Assembly (NCBI RefSeq): GCF_010731655.1
Contig: NZ_AP022619.1
Span: forward strand, 3,534,001 to 3,598,000
Direction: 5' to 3'
DNA from: Mycobacterium paraseoulense
Lineage (GTDB): Bacteria; Actinomycetota; Actinomycetes; Mycobacteriales; Mycobacteriaceae
DNA: 64,000 nt
Shown: positions 9,043 to 19,015 of the stretch, piece by piece
How the letters are laid out: each line of letters begins with the position of its first letter
Position numbering within the stretch: position 1 is the first letter of the stretch
Translations under genes and position numbers: made by a program
The notes under the pieces: model-generated
What the model was told of the DNA's origin: nothing
What the model saw: only the letters and a program-made list of their open reading frames with translations
The model's database searches: none

Positions 9043-9648
9043 TTGACCGACATCGACCTCTACCTCGATCCAGTCTGTCCGTTCTCCTGGGTGACGGCGC
9101 GCTGGCTGCGCGACGCGGCGCGGTCGACGCACACGCCGGTCGCCCTGCGGCAGATGAGCCTGGCGGTGCTCAACGAGGGCCAGGACGCGGAGAACGCCGA
9201 ACAACAACACATGATGGAGCGGTCGACGCGGCTGGGACGGCTGTTCGCCGCGGCCGTCGCCGAACATGGACCCGAGGCGTTCGCGGGCCTCTACGACTCG
9301 ATAGGCGGTCGCATCCACGTGCGCCGGGACGAACTCGATGCCTCAGCGATCCGCGAAGCCCTCGCCGAGAACGGCCTCGAGGACCGGCTCGCCGGAGCGC
9401 TCGACGACGGCGACCTCGACGACGCAGTCAGGCGGGCGCACCAGGCCAGCCAGGACGCCCTGGGCGACGAGGCCGGCAGCCCGATCATCGCTGTCGACGG
9501 CCGCGCGTTCTCCGGACCGGTCCTGACCCGGGCCCCGAACACCCACGACGGTGTTCGACTGCTCGAAGCCGTGCTCACCATGGCCGGCGTTCCCGAATTC
9601 GCCGCGCTGCAACGGCCGTACCAGGGTCCCCCGACCATCGACGGCTGA
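9043..9648 (+). CDS. DsbA-like thioredoxin-fold protein (mycothiol-dependent nitroreductase family, Rv2466c-like)
   Basis: A 201-residue DsbA/2-hydroxychromene-2-carboxylate isomerase-type fold. LYLDPVCPFSWVTARWL at the N-terminus corresponds to the CPWC active site of Rv2466c, but the second cysteine is Ser (CPFS), leaving a monothiol site. Other family marks are QMSLAVLNEGQ, GNRIH-like GGRIHVRRDELD, and GSPIIAVDGRAFSGPVL, the cis-Pro strand. The TTG start follows a strong GAAGGAGGAG ribosome site at 9031-9040. It is probably a mycothiol-linked reductase or transferase; no partner is evident next door. Confidence 0.75.
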   Translation: MTDIDLYLDPVCPFSWVTARWLRDAARSTHTPVALRQMSLAVLNEGQDAENAEQQHMMERSTRLGRLFAAAVAEHGPEAFAGLYDSIGGRIHVRRDELDASAIREALAENGLEDRLAGALDDGDLDDAVRRAHQASQDALGDEAGSPIIAVDGRAFSGPVLTRAPNTHDGVRLLEAVLTMAGVPEFAALQRPYQGPPTIDG

Positions 9649-9799
9649 GCCCGCGACCCCGCGCCTGCCGGCTAACTCTTCCGGCTGCTGATCGTTGCCC
9701 TGGTACATCAAGGTCGCCGAAAGGCACACCGGCGAGGTTCTGAGCGCTTAATCTTGAGCTCGCCCGTCACATATTTCGCGGAGGGTTGAGCGCCAGCAA

Positions 9800-12700
9800 A
9801 TGCCTGAAGAGCCACGTTCCGACAATGTCGCACCCGTACCGAGCGGCATCGCCGCGGAGCTGGCGGCCGCGGGGTTCGAGGACGCGCGCCAGGTGGCCCG
9901 GGGCGGGGCGGGGGTCATCTACTGCTGTTACGAGACCGCCCTCGGGCGAAGCGTTGCGGTCAAGGTGCTCCCGTCGCACATCGACGACGACAGCAGGGAA
10001 CGGTTCCTTCGCGAGGGGTACGCGATGGGCGGGCTCTCCGGGCATCCGAACATCGTCAACATCCTGCGGGTCGGCGTCACCGCGAGCGGCAAGCCCTACA
10101 TCGTGATGCCGTACCACTCGGCGGATTCGCTGGCGGTCCGGCTGCGACGCGAAGGTCCGGTGCCCTGGCCCGAAGCGTTGCACATCGGTGTAAAGCTCTG
10201 CGGCGCACTGGAAACCGCGCACCGGACCGGAACCTTGCACCGCGACATCAAGCCGGCGAACATCCTTGTCAACGATTACGGCGAGCCGCAGCTGAGCGAT
10301 TTCGGAATCGCCCACATCGAAGGCGGGTACGAGACGGCGACCGGGTTCTTCTCCGGCACGATCGATTTCACCGCACCGGAGGTGATGACGGGCAACCCGG
10401 CGACCGTCGCCTCTGACATGTATTCGCTGGGCGCCACCCTGTACGCGCTCATCGCGGGCAACGCCGCGCACGAGCGCAAGAAGGGCGAGGACCTGATCGC
10501 GCAGTATCTGCGGATCAGCACCACCGGGGTCCCGGACATGCGTCCCGACGGCATCCCGGACGCGGTGTGCTCGGCGATCGAGAGGGCGATGTCGATCGAC
10601 CCGGCCGACCGGCCCGCCTCGGCCGAGGAGTTCGGCCGCGAGCTACAGGCCGCCCAGCGCCGCAACGGTCTGAAACCCGACGCGATGGCCATCACCGGAC
10701 GCCCCTCGGCCGTGGTGGCGGATGTCCCGCATGCCGCCCCGGCCCCGCCCGGCGGCCACAGCGAGGTGGCGCGGCCCCCCGCCCCGAACACGTCGAGCAT
10801 GCCCGCCCCGCCGCGGCTGCCGACCGGGCACGACGATCCGACCTCCGCCATCAGCGCCCCGATCGACCACGGGCTCGAGACCGCGGCTTTGCCGCAGTCG
10901 GGGCCCGCCGAGCTGTCCGAGGCGGCCAGCCTGCTGCGCGGAGTGCACGGGTCGGCGACGCAACCCAAGGTGCGGCCGCCCAGCACCGCGGCACCGTCGG
11001 GCGGCGGCGCCCAGGGTCCACCGCGGGGCGGGAACCGGGCTCGGGTGGCCGCGTGGTTCGCGGAGCCGGGCAAGAAGCGAAACCGCATCGCGTTGGCGGC
11101 CGGCGCGGCGGCCCTGGTCGTGCTGCTGGTGGTCGGCGGCGTCTATCTCGCGCTTTCGCCCGACAACAACGCCGGTTCGAAGGGCACTTCCGGACAACCG
11201 ACCGCGCAGCCGCCCATGCAGTGGAAGCCGATCACCAACGCACGCATTTCGCGGGACGCGGCGGCCACCACGCAGGCCGACGGCACGATCTGGATCTTCG
11301 GCGGGATCCGCAGCGACGGCGGCCTCACCGGAGTGCAAGAGGGATATGACCCCGTCATCGACAGCTGGAAGGTCGGCGACGACCTGCCGGTCCCCGTTTC
11401 GCACGCGATGGCCGTCACCTGGCAGGGCAACCCCGTCGTGCTCGGCGGCTGGAAGTCCGAGGGCGGTAAAAACGTGGCGAGCGACCAGGTTTGGCGGGTC
11501 ATCAACAGCCGCTGGGTCGAGCTTCCGCACCTGTTGCAACCCCGGGCGGCCGCGGCGGCCGCCGTGGTGGGCGACCGCCTGGTCGTCGCGGGCGGCGTCG
11601 ACGCGAGCGGCGCGCTGCTGAACACCACCGAGGTGTTCGACGGCAACGCCTGGACCCTCGGCGCGCCCATCCCGACCCCGCGCCAGATGCTGGCGGCGGC
11701 CTCGGACGGCAAGCTGATGTACACCGTGGGCGGCGCCAACGGCACCGGGGACCTGGCGACGGTCGAGGCCTACGACCCGGGCGCGAAGGCCTGGACGCCG
11801 TTGCCCGCGCTGAGCCAGCCGCGCAGCGATTTCGGGGTGGCCATCGTCGACGGGCGTCTGGTGGCGGCCGGGGGCATGTCGGCGGGACAACTCCTCAAGA
11901 GCGTCGCCGCGTTCGACCTGATGACCAAGACGTGGTCCGGACTGCCCGACATGACGACCCCGCGGCACGGCATGGCGGTCGACGCCGTGGAGAAGTCCGT
12001 GTACGCCATCGGCGGGTCGACCGCCCCCGGGGACGGCCAGCCGACCTCGTCGGCCGAGGCGCTCAAACTGCCGCCCCGCAGGATCCAGCCCGCGGCGCAA
12101 TGGCGCTCGCTGCCCGATGCGCCGACCCCCCGGCTGATGATGGCCTGGGCAGTGCAGGGCGACAAGATCTGGATCCTGGGCGGCCTGCGCAACGGCGCCG
12201 CGCTGCAGACCGTCGAGAGCTACGACCCGCGCACCGGCGCCTGGCAGACCGGGCCGCCGCTGCCCATCCCGCTGCATCACGCGACGGCGGCTACCTACCG
12301 CGACGAAGTCGTGGTGCTCGGCGGTGCGAGCGATCAGCTCGCCGACGCGTCCGACAAGGTGTTCGCGCTGCGCGGCGGCAACTGGGTCGAACTGCCGCAT
12401 CTCACCCACCCGCGCGCCGCCCCTGCCGCGGCGGTGGTGGGTGACAAGCTCGTCGTGGTCGGCGGCCAGAACGCCAAGCAACTCGTTCCGCAGACCGAGG
12501 TGTTCGACGGCAGTTCGTGGAAGGACGCCGCCGACATGCCCACGCCCCGCGAACACCTGGCCGCGGTGTCGGACGGCACCTACCTGTACGCGATCGGCGG
12601 GCGGTTCCTCTCCGCCGACAAGAACTCCGCCGCGAACGAGCGGTTCGACCCGCAGTCGGGAACCTGGACCAAGCTGGTGGGCATGCCGACCCCGCGGGGG

Positions 12701-12949
12701 AGCTACGGCGCGACCTACATCGACGGCCGCATCGTGGTGGCCGGTGGCGAGGAACCGACGATGGTGCTGAACGTCGTCGAGATGTACGACATCGCAGACG
12801 GCAGGTGGAGCACCTTGCCCCCGATGCCCACCGCGCGCCACGCCGAGGTGGTGGCGACGGTCGGAAACACCGTCTACTGCATCGGTGGGGCGAACCGGCC
12901 GACGCACGAGGGCCCGATCGCCACGGTCGAGGCGCTCGACTTCATGTAG
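9800..12949 (+). CDS. Membrane Ser/Thr protein kinase with a PknK-like kinase domain and 12 extracellular kelch motifs
   Basis: A 1049-residue receptor-type kinase. The kinase domain (about 28-288) has a glycine loop (ARGGAGVIY), lysine K55 in VAVKVLP, HRDIKPAN with D149, DFG at 167-169 and APE at 192-194. Its subdomains read very like mycobacterial PknK (GHPNIV, GALETAHR, DYGEPQLSDFGIAHI), but PknK's ATPase/TPR half is missing. A Pro/Ala-rich linker (291-425) leads to one transmembrane helix (430-452). Outside follow 12 GG-centred kelch motifs in two similar sets of six, residues about 475-765 and 768-1049, predicting two six-bladed propellers. Ligand and substrates are unknown. It is presumably a sensor; the neighbouring genes do not reveal its signal. 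Confidence 0.88.
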   Translation: MPEEPRSDNVAPVPSGIAAELAAAGFEDARQVARGGAGVIYCCYETALGRSVAVKVLPSHIDDDSRERFLREGYAMGGLSGHPNIVNILRVGVTASGKPYIVMPYHSADSLAVRLRREGPVPWPEALHIGVKLCGALETAHRTGTLHRDIKPANILVNDYGEPQLSDFGIAHIEGGYETATGFFSGTIDFTAPEVMTGNPATVASDMYSLGATLYALIAGNAAHERKKGEDLIAQYLRISTTGVPDMRPDGIPDAVCSAIERAMSIDPADRPASAEEFGRELQAAQRRNGLKPDAMAITGRPSAVVADVPHAAPAPPGGHSEVARPPAPNTSSMPAPPRLPTGHDDPTSAISAPIDHGLETAALPQSGPAELSEAASLLRGVHGSATQPKVRPPSTAAPSGGGAQGPPRGGNRARVAAWFAEPGKKRNRIALAAGAAALVVLLVVGGVYLALSPDNNAGSKGTSGQPTAQPPMQWKPITNARISRDAAATTQADGTIWIFGGIRSDGGLTGVQEGYDPVIDSWKVGDDLPVPVSHAMAVTWQGNPVVLGGWKSEGGKNVASDQVWRVINSRWVELPHLLQPRAAAAAAVVGDRLVVAGGVDASGALLNTTEVFDGNAWTLGAPIPTPRQMLAAASDGKLMYTVGGANGTGDLATVEAYDPGAKAWTPLPALSQPRSDFGVAIVDGRLVAAGGMSAGQLLKSVAAFDLMTKTWSGLPDMTTPRHGMAVDAVEKSVYAIGGSTAPGDGQPTSSAEALKLPPRRIQPAAQWRSLPDAPTPRLMMAWAVQGDKIWILGGLRNGAALQTVESYDPRTGAWQTGPPLPIPLHHATAATYRDEVVVLGGASDQLADASDKVFALRGGNWVELPHLTHPRAAPAAAVVGDKLVVVGGQNAKQLVPQTEVFDGSSWKDAADMPTPREHLAAVSDGTYLYAIGGRFLSADKNSAANERFDPQSGTWTKLVGMPTPRGSYGATYIDGRIVVAGGEEPTMVLNVVEMYDIADGRWSTLPPMPTARHAEVVATVGNTVYCIGGANRPTHEGPIATVEALDFM

Positions 12950-12973
12950 CGCCGGCCCCGTGAGCGCGCGACG

Positions 12974-13498
12974 ATGAATCGGCGCCGGGTTGTCGACTGG
13001 TTCTACGGCGTCAAGCGGTGGATGTATCGCGGTGGGAGGCCGGGGTTTCCGGCCCGAGTCATGAATCGGCTGTCCGCGCTGCAGTATTCGGCCGGTGTCC
13101 TGTCCCCGAGGCGGGCGATGACCCTCGAGGTGCTCGGGCGGCGTTCCGGGCGAGTGGTCTCGGTCCCCGTGGTCGTGGTCCATCACGACGGCGGGCGCTA
13201 TCTGGTATCGATGTTGGGCGACGACGCGAACTGGGTGCGCAACGTTCGCGCTGCCGGCGGGCGGGCGGTCATGCGACGCGGGCACGCCCAACCCGTGCAC
13301 CTGCTCGAGGTCGCCACCGAGGACCGCGCACCCGTGCTGCGCCGCTACGTCGCGGTCGCGCCCGGAGCGCGCCCCCACATTCCGCTGGGCGGCGACGCTC
13401 CGCTGACGGAATTCGAGCGCATCGCCGCCCACTACCCGGTGTTCCGGATCACCCCCGACGATCCGTCCCGCCCGCACGGGCACGCCGGTGGGCGCTGA
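12974..13498 (+). CDS. Nitroreductase/deazaflavin-dependent oxidoreductase family protein (Ddn/DUF385 type)
   Basis: A 174-residue split beta-barrel protein. The segment LEVLGRRSGRVVSVPVVVV, followed by YLVSMLGDDANWVRNVRAAGG, is the signature of the F420H2-binding Ddn family of actinobacteria. The function is probably an F420H2-dependent reduction of an unknown substrate, possibly at the membrane, since Ddn-type N-termini associate with it. The ATG at 12974 is 24 bases after the kinase stop, so co-transcription with the kinase is likely. The C-terminus (PSRPHGHAGGR) is low-complexity. Confidence 0.8.
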   Translation: MNRRRVVDWFYGVKRWMYRGGRPGFPARVMNRLSALQYSAGVLSPRRAMTLEVLGRRSGRVVSVPVVVVHHDGGRYLVSMLGDDANWVRNVRAAGGRAVMRRGHAQPVHLLEVATEDRAPVLRRYVAVAPGARPHIPLGGDAPLTEFERIAAHYPVFRITPDDPSRPHGHAGGR

Positions 13499-13641
13499 GG
13501 AACAGCACCGCGGCCGGCTAGGGGCCAAGATCACCCGCTCGGGGCCGTCGCGCCCGCCCGTTGTTTTACTTGCGCCAGATACGGGGATCCCACTACGAGC
13601 CGGCGCCCAGCGCCAGGCGTAAACCGATGTGATGGGAGCCC

Positions 13642-14133
13642 ATGATGAACAGCAGCGCTATCTGGATCGTGGTCGCCGCCGCGGCCGTCTTGGTGATTCT
13701 CGTCGTCCTCGTCGCGCTGAGCAGAATGCGGCGCCGCCGCCGGCAGCGGCAGGCCGAGCAGATCCGCGAAGAAGCCAGGCTGGCCACGGCCAAAGTCGAG
13801 CGGCGTGAAGCACTGGCGCAGGAAACTGCCGCCAAGGCCCGCGCCGCACAGGCCGAGGCGGAGGTCAAGGCGGCCGAAGCCGCACGGCTGCAGGAGCGGG
13901 CGGCCGAGCATCAAAGCGAGGCCGCGACCTCGCGCGAGCAGGTTAACGAGCAATGGAACCGCGCCGACAGCCTCGACCCCGATGCGGGGAAGCAAACCGA
14001 TGAGCCGCCACCCGGTTCCGACGCGGCCGGGCGCGAGCGGTCATACCAGCCGGACACCGGCGCCGACTCCGAGGGCAACCGCCGCGATGCCGCCTCCGAT
14101 CGCCCGGCCGCCCCGCTGAATCGGAACGCCTAG
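13642..14133 (+). CDS. Small membrane-anchored coiled-coil protein
   Basis: A 163-residue protein of unknown function. An N-terminal transmembrane helix (about residues 6-27, IWIVVAAAAVLVILVVLVAL) is followed by a basic cluster (RMRRRRRQRQ), a long Ala/Glu/Lys/Arg-rich helix that looks coiled-coil (about 35-105), and a disordered acidic/Pro tail. Two adjacent ATGs (13642 and 13645) are possible starts, with GGGAG a few bases upstream. Its stop shares CTAG with the hsaB stop. The build resembles small cytoplasmic-facing anchors, but no family function can be given. Confidence 0.7.
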   Translation: MMNSSAIWIVVAAAAVLVILVVLVALSRMRRRRRQRQAEQIREEARLATAKVERREALAQETAAKARAAQAEAEVKAAEAARLQERAAEHQSEAATSREQVNEQWNRADSLDPDAGKQTDEPPPGSDAAGRERSYQPDTGADSEGNRRDAASDRPAAPLNRNA

Positions 14134-14693
14134 AGCCAGGTGTCCTGGGTGGTCGCCGTGAGGAACGCCTCCAGGTCGTCGCGCCACTGCGCAGGTGTGG
14201 TCTTGTCCGGTTCTATCCCGGTGTAATCCCCGCGATAGAACAGCAATGGGCGCGGCTTGATCTTGGGCGCCTCCGACAACGACTGGACCGCGCCGAACAC
14301 CACGAAGTGGTCGCCACCGTCGTGCACGGACGCCACCGTGCAGTCGATGTAGGCCAGCGACCCGTCGATGATCGGCGAGCCGAGTTCCGAAGGGTGCCAG
14401 TCGATCCCGGCGAACTTGTCCGGCTCCTTCGATCCGAACCGCGCCGACACGTCCTTCTGCTTTTCCCTGAGCACGTTCACGCAGAACCGGCCGGTGGCCT
14501 CGATGGCCTGCCAGGACCGCGACACCTTCGTGGGGCAGAAGAGCACCAAGGGCGGGTCCAGCGACAGTGCCGCGAAGGACTGGCAGGCGAAGCCGACCGG
14601 AACGTCGTCGTGCACCGTGGTGATGATCGTGATGCCGGTGCAGAACTGGCCCAGCACCTGCCGGAAGGCCCGCGGGTCGATCGGCGCAGACAT
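14130..14693 (-). CDS. hsaB: Flavin reductase HsaB, partner of the HsaA monooxygenase
   Basis: A 187-residue flavin:NADH reductase of the HpaC/HsaB type, with the split-barrel motif FCTGITIITTVHDDVPVGF near the N-terminus and GDYTGIEPDKT near the end. It supplies reduced flavin to HsaA for hydroxylation of 3-HSA in sterol ring degradation. The ATG at 14693 gives MSAPIDPRAFRQ and the usual 187-residue length; an upstream in-frame GTG was rejected because it would overlap hsaC. Only two bases separate it from the hsaC stop. It ends the operon here, whereas in M. tuberculosis nat follows. Confidence 0.95.
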   Translation of the reverse strand: MSAPIDPRAFRQVLGQFCTGITIITTVHDDVPVGFACQSFAALSLDPPLVLFCPTKVSRSWQAIEATGRFCVNVLREKQKDVSARFGSKEPDKFAGIDWHPSELGSPIIDGSLAYIDCTVASVHDGGDHFVVFGAVQSLSEAPKIKPRPLLFYRGDYTGIEPDKTTPAQWRDDLEAFLTATTQDTWL

Positions 14694-14695
14694 GA

Positions 14696-16473
<1,778 letters not shown>

Positions 16474-16550
16474 TCAGCGCCGCTCCTCCTCATCGCTTCG
16501 TCCCCCGCAAGCGGGTGGTGCCCCCACTGCATCGTCGCCGGCGCGCATGG

Positions 16551-17735
16551 CTAGACCATGGTGTCGCCGGGCGGCAACCCGAATTCGTTGTTCCCGAAGA
16601 TCTGGTATGCGCGCTCGGGATCGTTGGCCGCGTGCACCCGGCCCGCGTGCGCGTCGCGCCAGAACCGTTGCACCGGTTGGTCATTGCCCAGTGCGGTGGC
16701 GCCGGACGCCTCGAACAGCCGATCGATGGACGCGATCGCGCGCCCGGTGGCCCGCACCTGGTCGCGGCGGGCGCGGGCGCGCAGCTCGAACGGGATCTCC
16801 TTGCCGGCGGACAACAACGCGTACTCGTCGGCGACGTTGCCGCTCAACTGGCGCCACGCCGCGTCGATGTCGCTGGCCGCTTCGGCGATGCGCACCTTGG
16901 CGAACGGGTCGTCCTTGGCCTTCTCCCCGGCGAACGCCGCGCGCACCCGCTTGCCCTGGTGCTCGACGTGCGCGTCGTACGCCCCGTAGGCCATGCCGAC
17001 GATCGGCGCCGAGATGGTGGTGGGGTGCATTGTGCCCCAAGGCATCTTGTAGACCGGGGCCGTGTTCGTCTGGTACCCGCCCGCGGTGCCGTCGTTCATC
17101 GCCTTGTACGACAGGAACCGGTGCCGCGGCACGAAGACGTCCTTGACCACCACGGTGTTGCTGCCGGTGCCGCGCAGCCCGACGACGTGCCACACGTCGT
17201 CGATGCGGTACTCGGTGCGCGGGATCAGGAAGCTGCCGAAGTCGACCGGACGGCCGTCCTTGATCACCGGGCCGCCGAGGAAGGCCCAGGTGGCGTGGTC
17301 ACATCCCGACGACCAGTTCCACGAACCGTTGACCAGATATCCCCCGTCGGTGACCACGCCGGCGCCCATCGGCGCGTACGACGAGGAGACCCGCACGTTC
17401 GGGTCGTCGCCCCAGACCTCCTCCTGGGCCTGCTGGTCGAACAACGCCAGATGCCAGTTGTGCACGCCGATGATCGAACTCACCCAGCCGGTGGAACCGC
17501 ACGCGCTCGCCAGCCGCCGCACCGCCTCGTAGAACAGCGTCGGGTCGCATTGCAGTCCACCCCATTGTTCGGGCTGCAGCAGGGTGAAGAAACCGATGTC
17601 CTGGAGATCCTGAACGGTCTCGTCGGGCAGCCGCCGCAAATCCTCCGTCGCCTGAGCGCGCTCCCGAATCCGCGGCAGCAGATCATCGATGTCAGCCAGA
17701 ACCGACTGCGCGTCACGCTGTTGAATGGACGTCAC
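16551..17735 (-). CDS. hsaA: 3-HSA hydroxylase oxygenase HsaA
   Basis: A 394-residue flavin-dependent monooxygenase of the acyl-CoA-dehydrogenase-like group D class, the length usual for HsaA. It hydroxylates 3-HSA to the catechol 3,4-DHSA with FMNH2 from HsaB. The GTG at 17735 (MTSIQQRDAQSVL) has AGGAGG about ten bases upstream. It is the first gene of the hsaA-hsaD-hsaC-hsaB operon. Two KstR-type operators lie in the 147-base gap to the divergent kshB. Confidence 0.95.
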   Translation of the reverse strand: MTSIQQRDAQSVLADIDDLLPRIRERAQATEDLRRLPDETVQDLQDIGFFTLLQPEQWGGLQCDPTLFYEAVRRLASACGSTGWVSSIIGVHNWHLALFDQQAQEEVWGDDPNVRVSSSYAPMGAGVVTDGGYLVNGSWNWSSGCDHATWAFLGGPVIKDGRPVDFGSFLIPRTEYRIDDVWHVVGLRGTGSNTVVVKDVFVPRHRFLSYKAMNDGTAGGYQTNTAPVYKMPWGTMHPTTISAPIVGMAYGAYDAHVEHQGKRVRAAFAGEKAKDDPFAKVRIAEAASDIDAAWRQLSGNVADEYALLSAGKEIPFELRARARRDQVRATGRAIASIDRLFEASGATALGNDQPVQRFWRDAHAGRVHAANDPERAYQIFGNNEFGLPPGDTMV

Positions 17736-17775
17736 TTAAGTTTGCCTCCTGAGAGTGCGGACTTACACCAGAGAC

Positions 17776-17789
17776 TAGAACACGTTCCG
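17776..17789. promoter_or_regulatory. KstR operator proximal to hsaA
   Basis: TAGAACACGTTCCG matches the KstR consensus TnnAACnnGTTnnA at all positions but the last (G for A). It lies about 40 bases upstream of the hsaA start, consistent with repression of the hsa operon by KstR. Confidence 0.8.
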
Positions 17790-17843
17790 ATTTGTGTCGA
17801 GCAGGGTATTCCTGCGGCTGGTAGCGATACGAATCCACTTTTC

Positions 17844-17857
17844 TGTAACATGTTCTA
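17844..17857. promoter_or_regulatory. KstR operator proximal to kshB
   Basis: TGTAACATGTTCTA fits TnnAACnnGTTnnA completely. It ends 25 bases before the chosen kshB start, where bound repressor would block transcription. The second site, about 60 bases away, allows independent control of the two divergent operons. Confidence 0.88.
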
Positions 17858-17882
17858 GTTGCAACGAGAGGGAGGATGGGCC

Positions 17883-18965
17883 TTGGCCGAGGCCAATCTC
17901 GACGAGCCGCTCGGCGACCACGTCCTGGAACTGCAGATCGCCGAGGTCGTCGCAGAAACCGACGACGCGCGGTCGCTGGTGTTCGCGGTGCCCGACGATC
18001 CGGGTGACCCCGAGATCCCGCCCGAACGGCTGCGCTACGCGCCGGGGCAGTTCTTGACGCTGCGCGTCCCCAGCGAGCGCACCGGCTCGGTGGCCCGCTG
18101 CTACTCGCTGTGCAGCTCGCCGTTCACCGACGACGCGCTGATCGTCACGGTCAAGCGGACCACGGACGGGTACGCGTCGAACTGGCTGTGCGAGCACGCG
18201 CGGGCGGGCATGCGGATCCACGTCCTGGCCCCGTCGGGCAACTTCGTGCCCAAGACGCTCGACGACGACTTCCTGCTGCTGGCCGCGGGCAGCGGGATCA
18301 CCCCGGTCATGTCGATCGCCAAGTCGGCCCTCGCCGAGGGCGGGGGCCAGGTGACGCTGCTGTATGCGAATCGCGACGAGAAGTCGGTGATCTTCTCCGG
18401 TGCGCTTCGTGAACTGTGCGCCAAGTATCCCGACCGGCTCACGGTGGTGCACTGGCTGGAATCGCTGCAGGGGATGCCGAGCGTCGCCGCGCTGGCGAAG
18501 CTCGCCGCCCCCTATACCGATCGGCCGGTGTACATCTGCGGACCCGGCCCCTTCATGGACGCCGCCCGCGACGCGCTGGAATTGCTGAAAGTGCCCGCGG
18601 CGCAAGTGCATATCGAGGTGTTCAAGTCGCTGGACTCCGACCCGTTCGCGGCGGTGAAGATCGACGACACCGCTCCGGGCGACCAGCCTCCGGCCACCGC
18701 CGTGGTGCAGCTGGACGGCGAGACCCACACGGTGTCGTGGCCGCGCAACGCCAAGCTGCTCGACGTGCTGCTGGCGAAGGGCCTCGACGCGCCGTTCTCC
18801 TGCCGCGAGGGCCACTGCGGCGCGTGCGCGTGCACCTTGCGCAGCGGGAAGGTGAGCATGGAGGTCAACGACGTGCTCGAACAGCAGGACCTCGACGACG
18901 GCCTCATCCTGGCCTGTCAATCTCACCCCGAATCTGATTCGGTAGAAGTCACCTACGACGAATAG
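17883..18965 (+). CDS. kshB: 3-ketosteroid 9-alpha-hydroxylase reductase KshB
   Basis: A 360-residue ferredoxin-NADP reductase-type protein (Rv3571). An FAD domain (RCYSLCSS), an NAD domain (LAAGSGITP, ICGPGPFM) and a C-terminal plant-type [2Fe-2S] domain (CREGHCGACAC, then ILACQS) occur in order. It passes electrons to the oxygenase KshA, encoded elsewhere, for 9-alpha-hydroxylation that opens the sterol B ring. The TTG at 17883 was chosen because GGGAGG precedes it and the N-terminus then aligns with M. tuberculosis KshB. An earlier TTG at 17859 abuts the KstR operator and has no ribosome site. Confidence 0.93.
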   Translation: MAEANLDEPLGDHVLELQIAEVVAETDDARSLVFAVPDDPGDPEIPPERLRYAPGQFLTLRVPSERTGSVARCYSLCSSPFTDDALIVTVKRTTDGYASNWLCEHARAGMRIHVLAPSGNFVPKTLDDDFLLLAAGSGITPVMSIAKSALAEGGGQVTLLYANRDEKSVIFSGALRELCAKYPDRLTVVHWLESLQGMPSVAALAKLAAPYTDRPVYICGPGPFMDAARDALELLKVPAAQVHIEVFKSLDSDPFAAVKIDDTAPGDQPPATAVVQLDGETHTVSWPRNAKLLDVLLAKGLDAPFSCREGHCGACACTLRSGKVSMEVNDVLEQQDLDDGLILACQSHPESDSVEVTYDE

Positions 18966-19015
18966 TCGCGGGGCTAGGTTCACCCTTAGGGTTGGCGAAC
19001 CGAGAGGGGAGCAAC

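Noticed and set aside
6385..9318. A 977-codon open frame on the minus strand
   Set aside because: It runs antisense through fadE33, the aminotransferase and out of frame across nat; composition is Arg/Gly/Pro-rich without motifs. It is a by-product of high third-position GC.
10643..13534. A 963-codon minus-strand open frame opposite the kelch kinase
   Set aside because: It mirrors the GC-rich repeats of the kelch coding strand and has no recognisable domain.
17859..17882. TTG 17859 as the kshB start
   Set aside because: It abuts the KstR operator, lacks a ribosome site and adds residues not found in KshB; TTG 17883 fits better.
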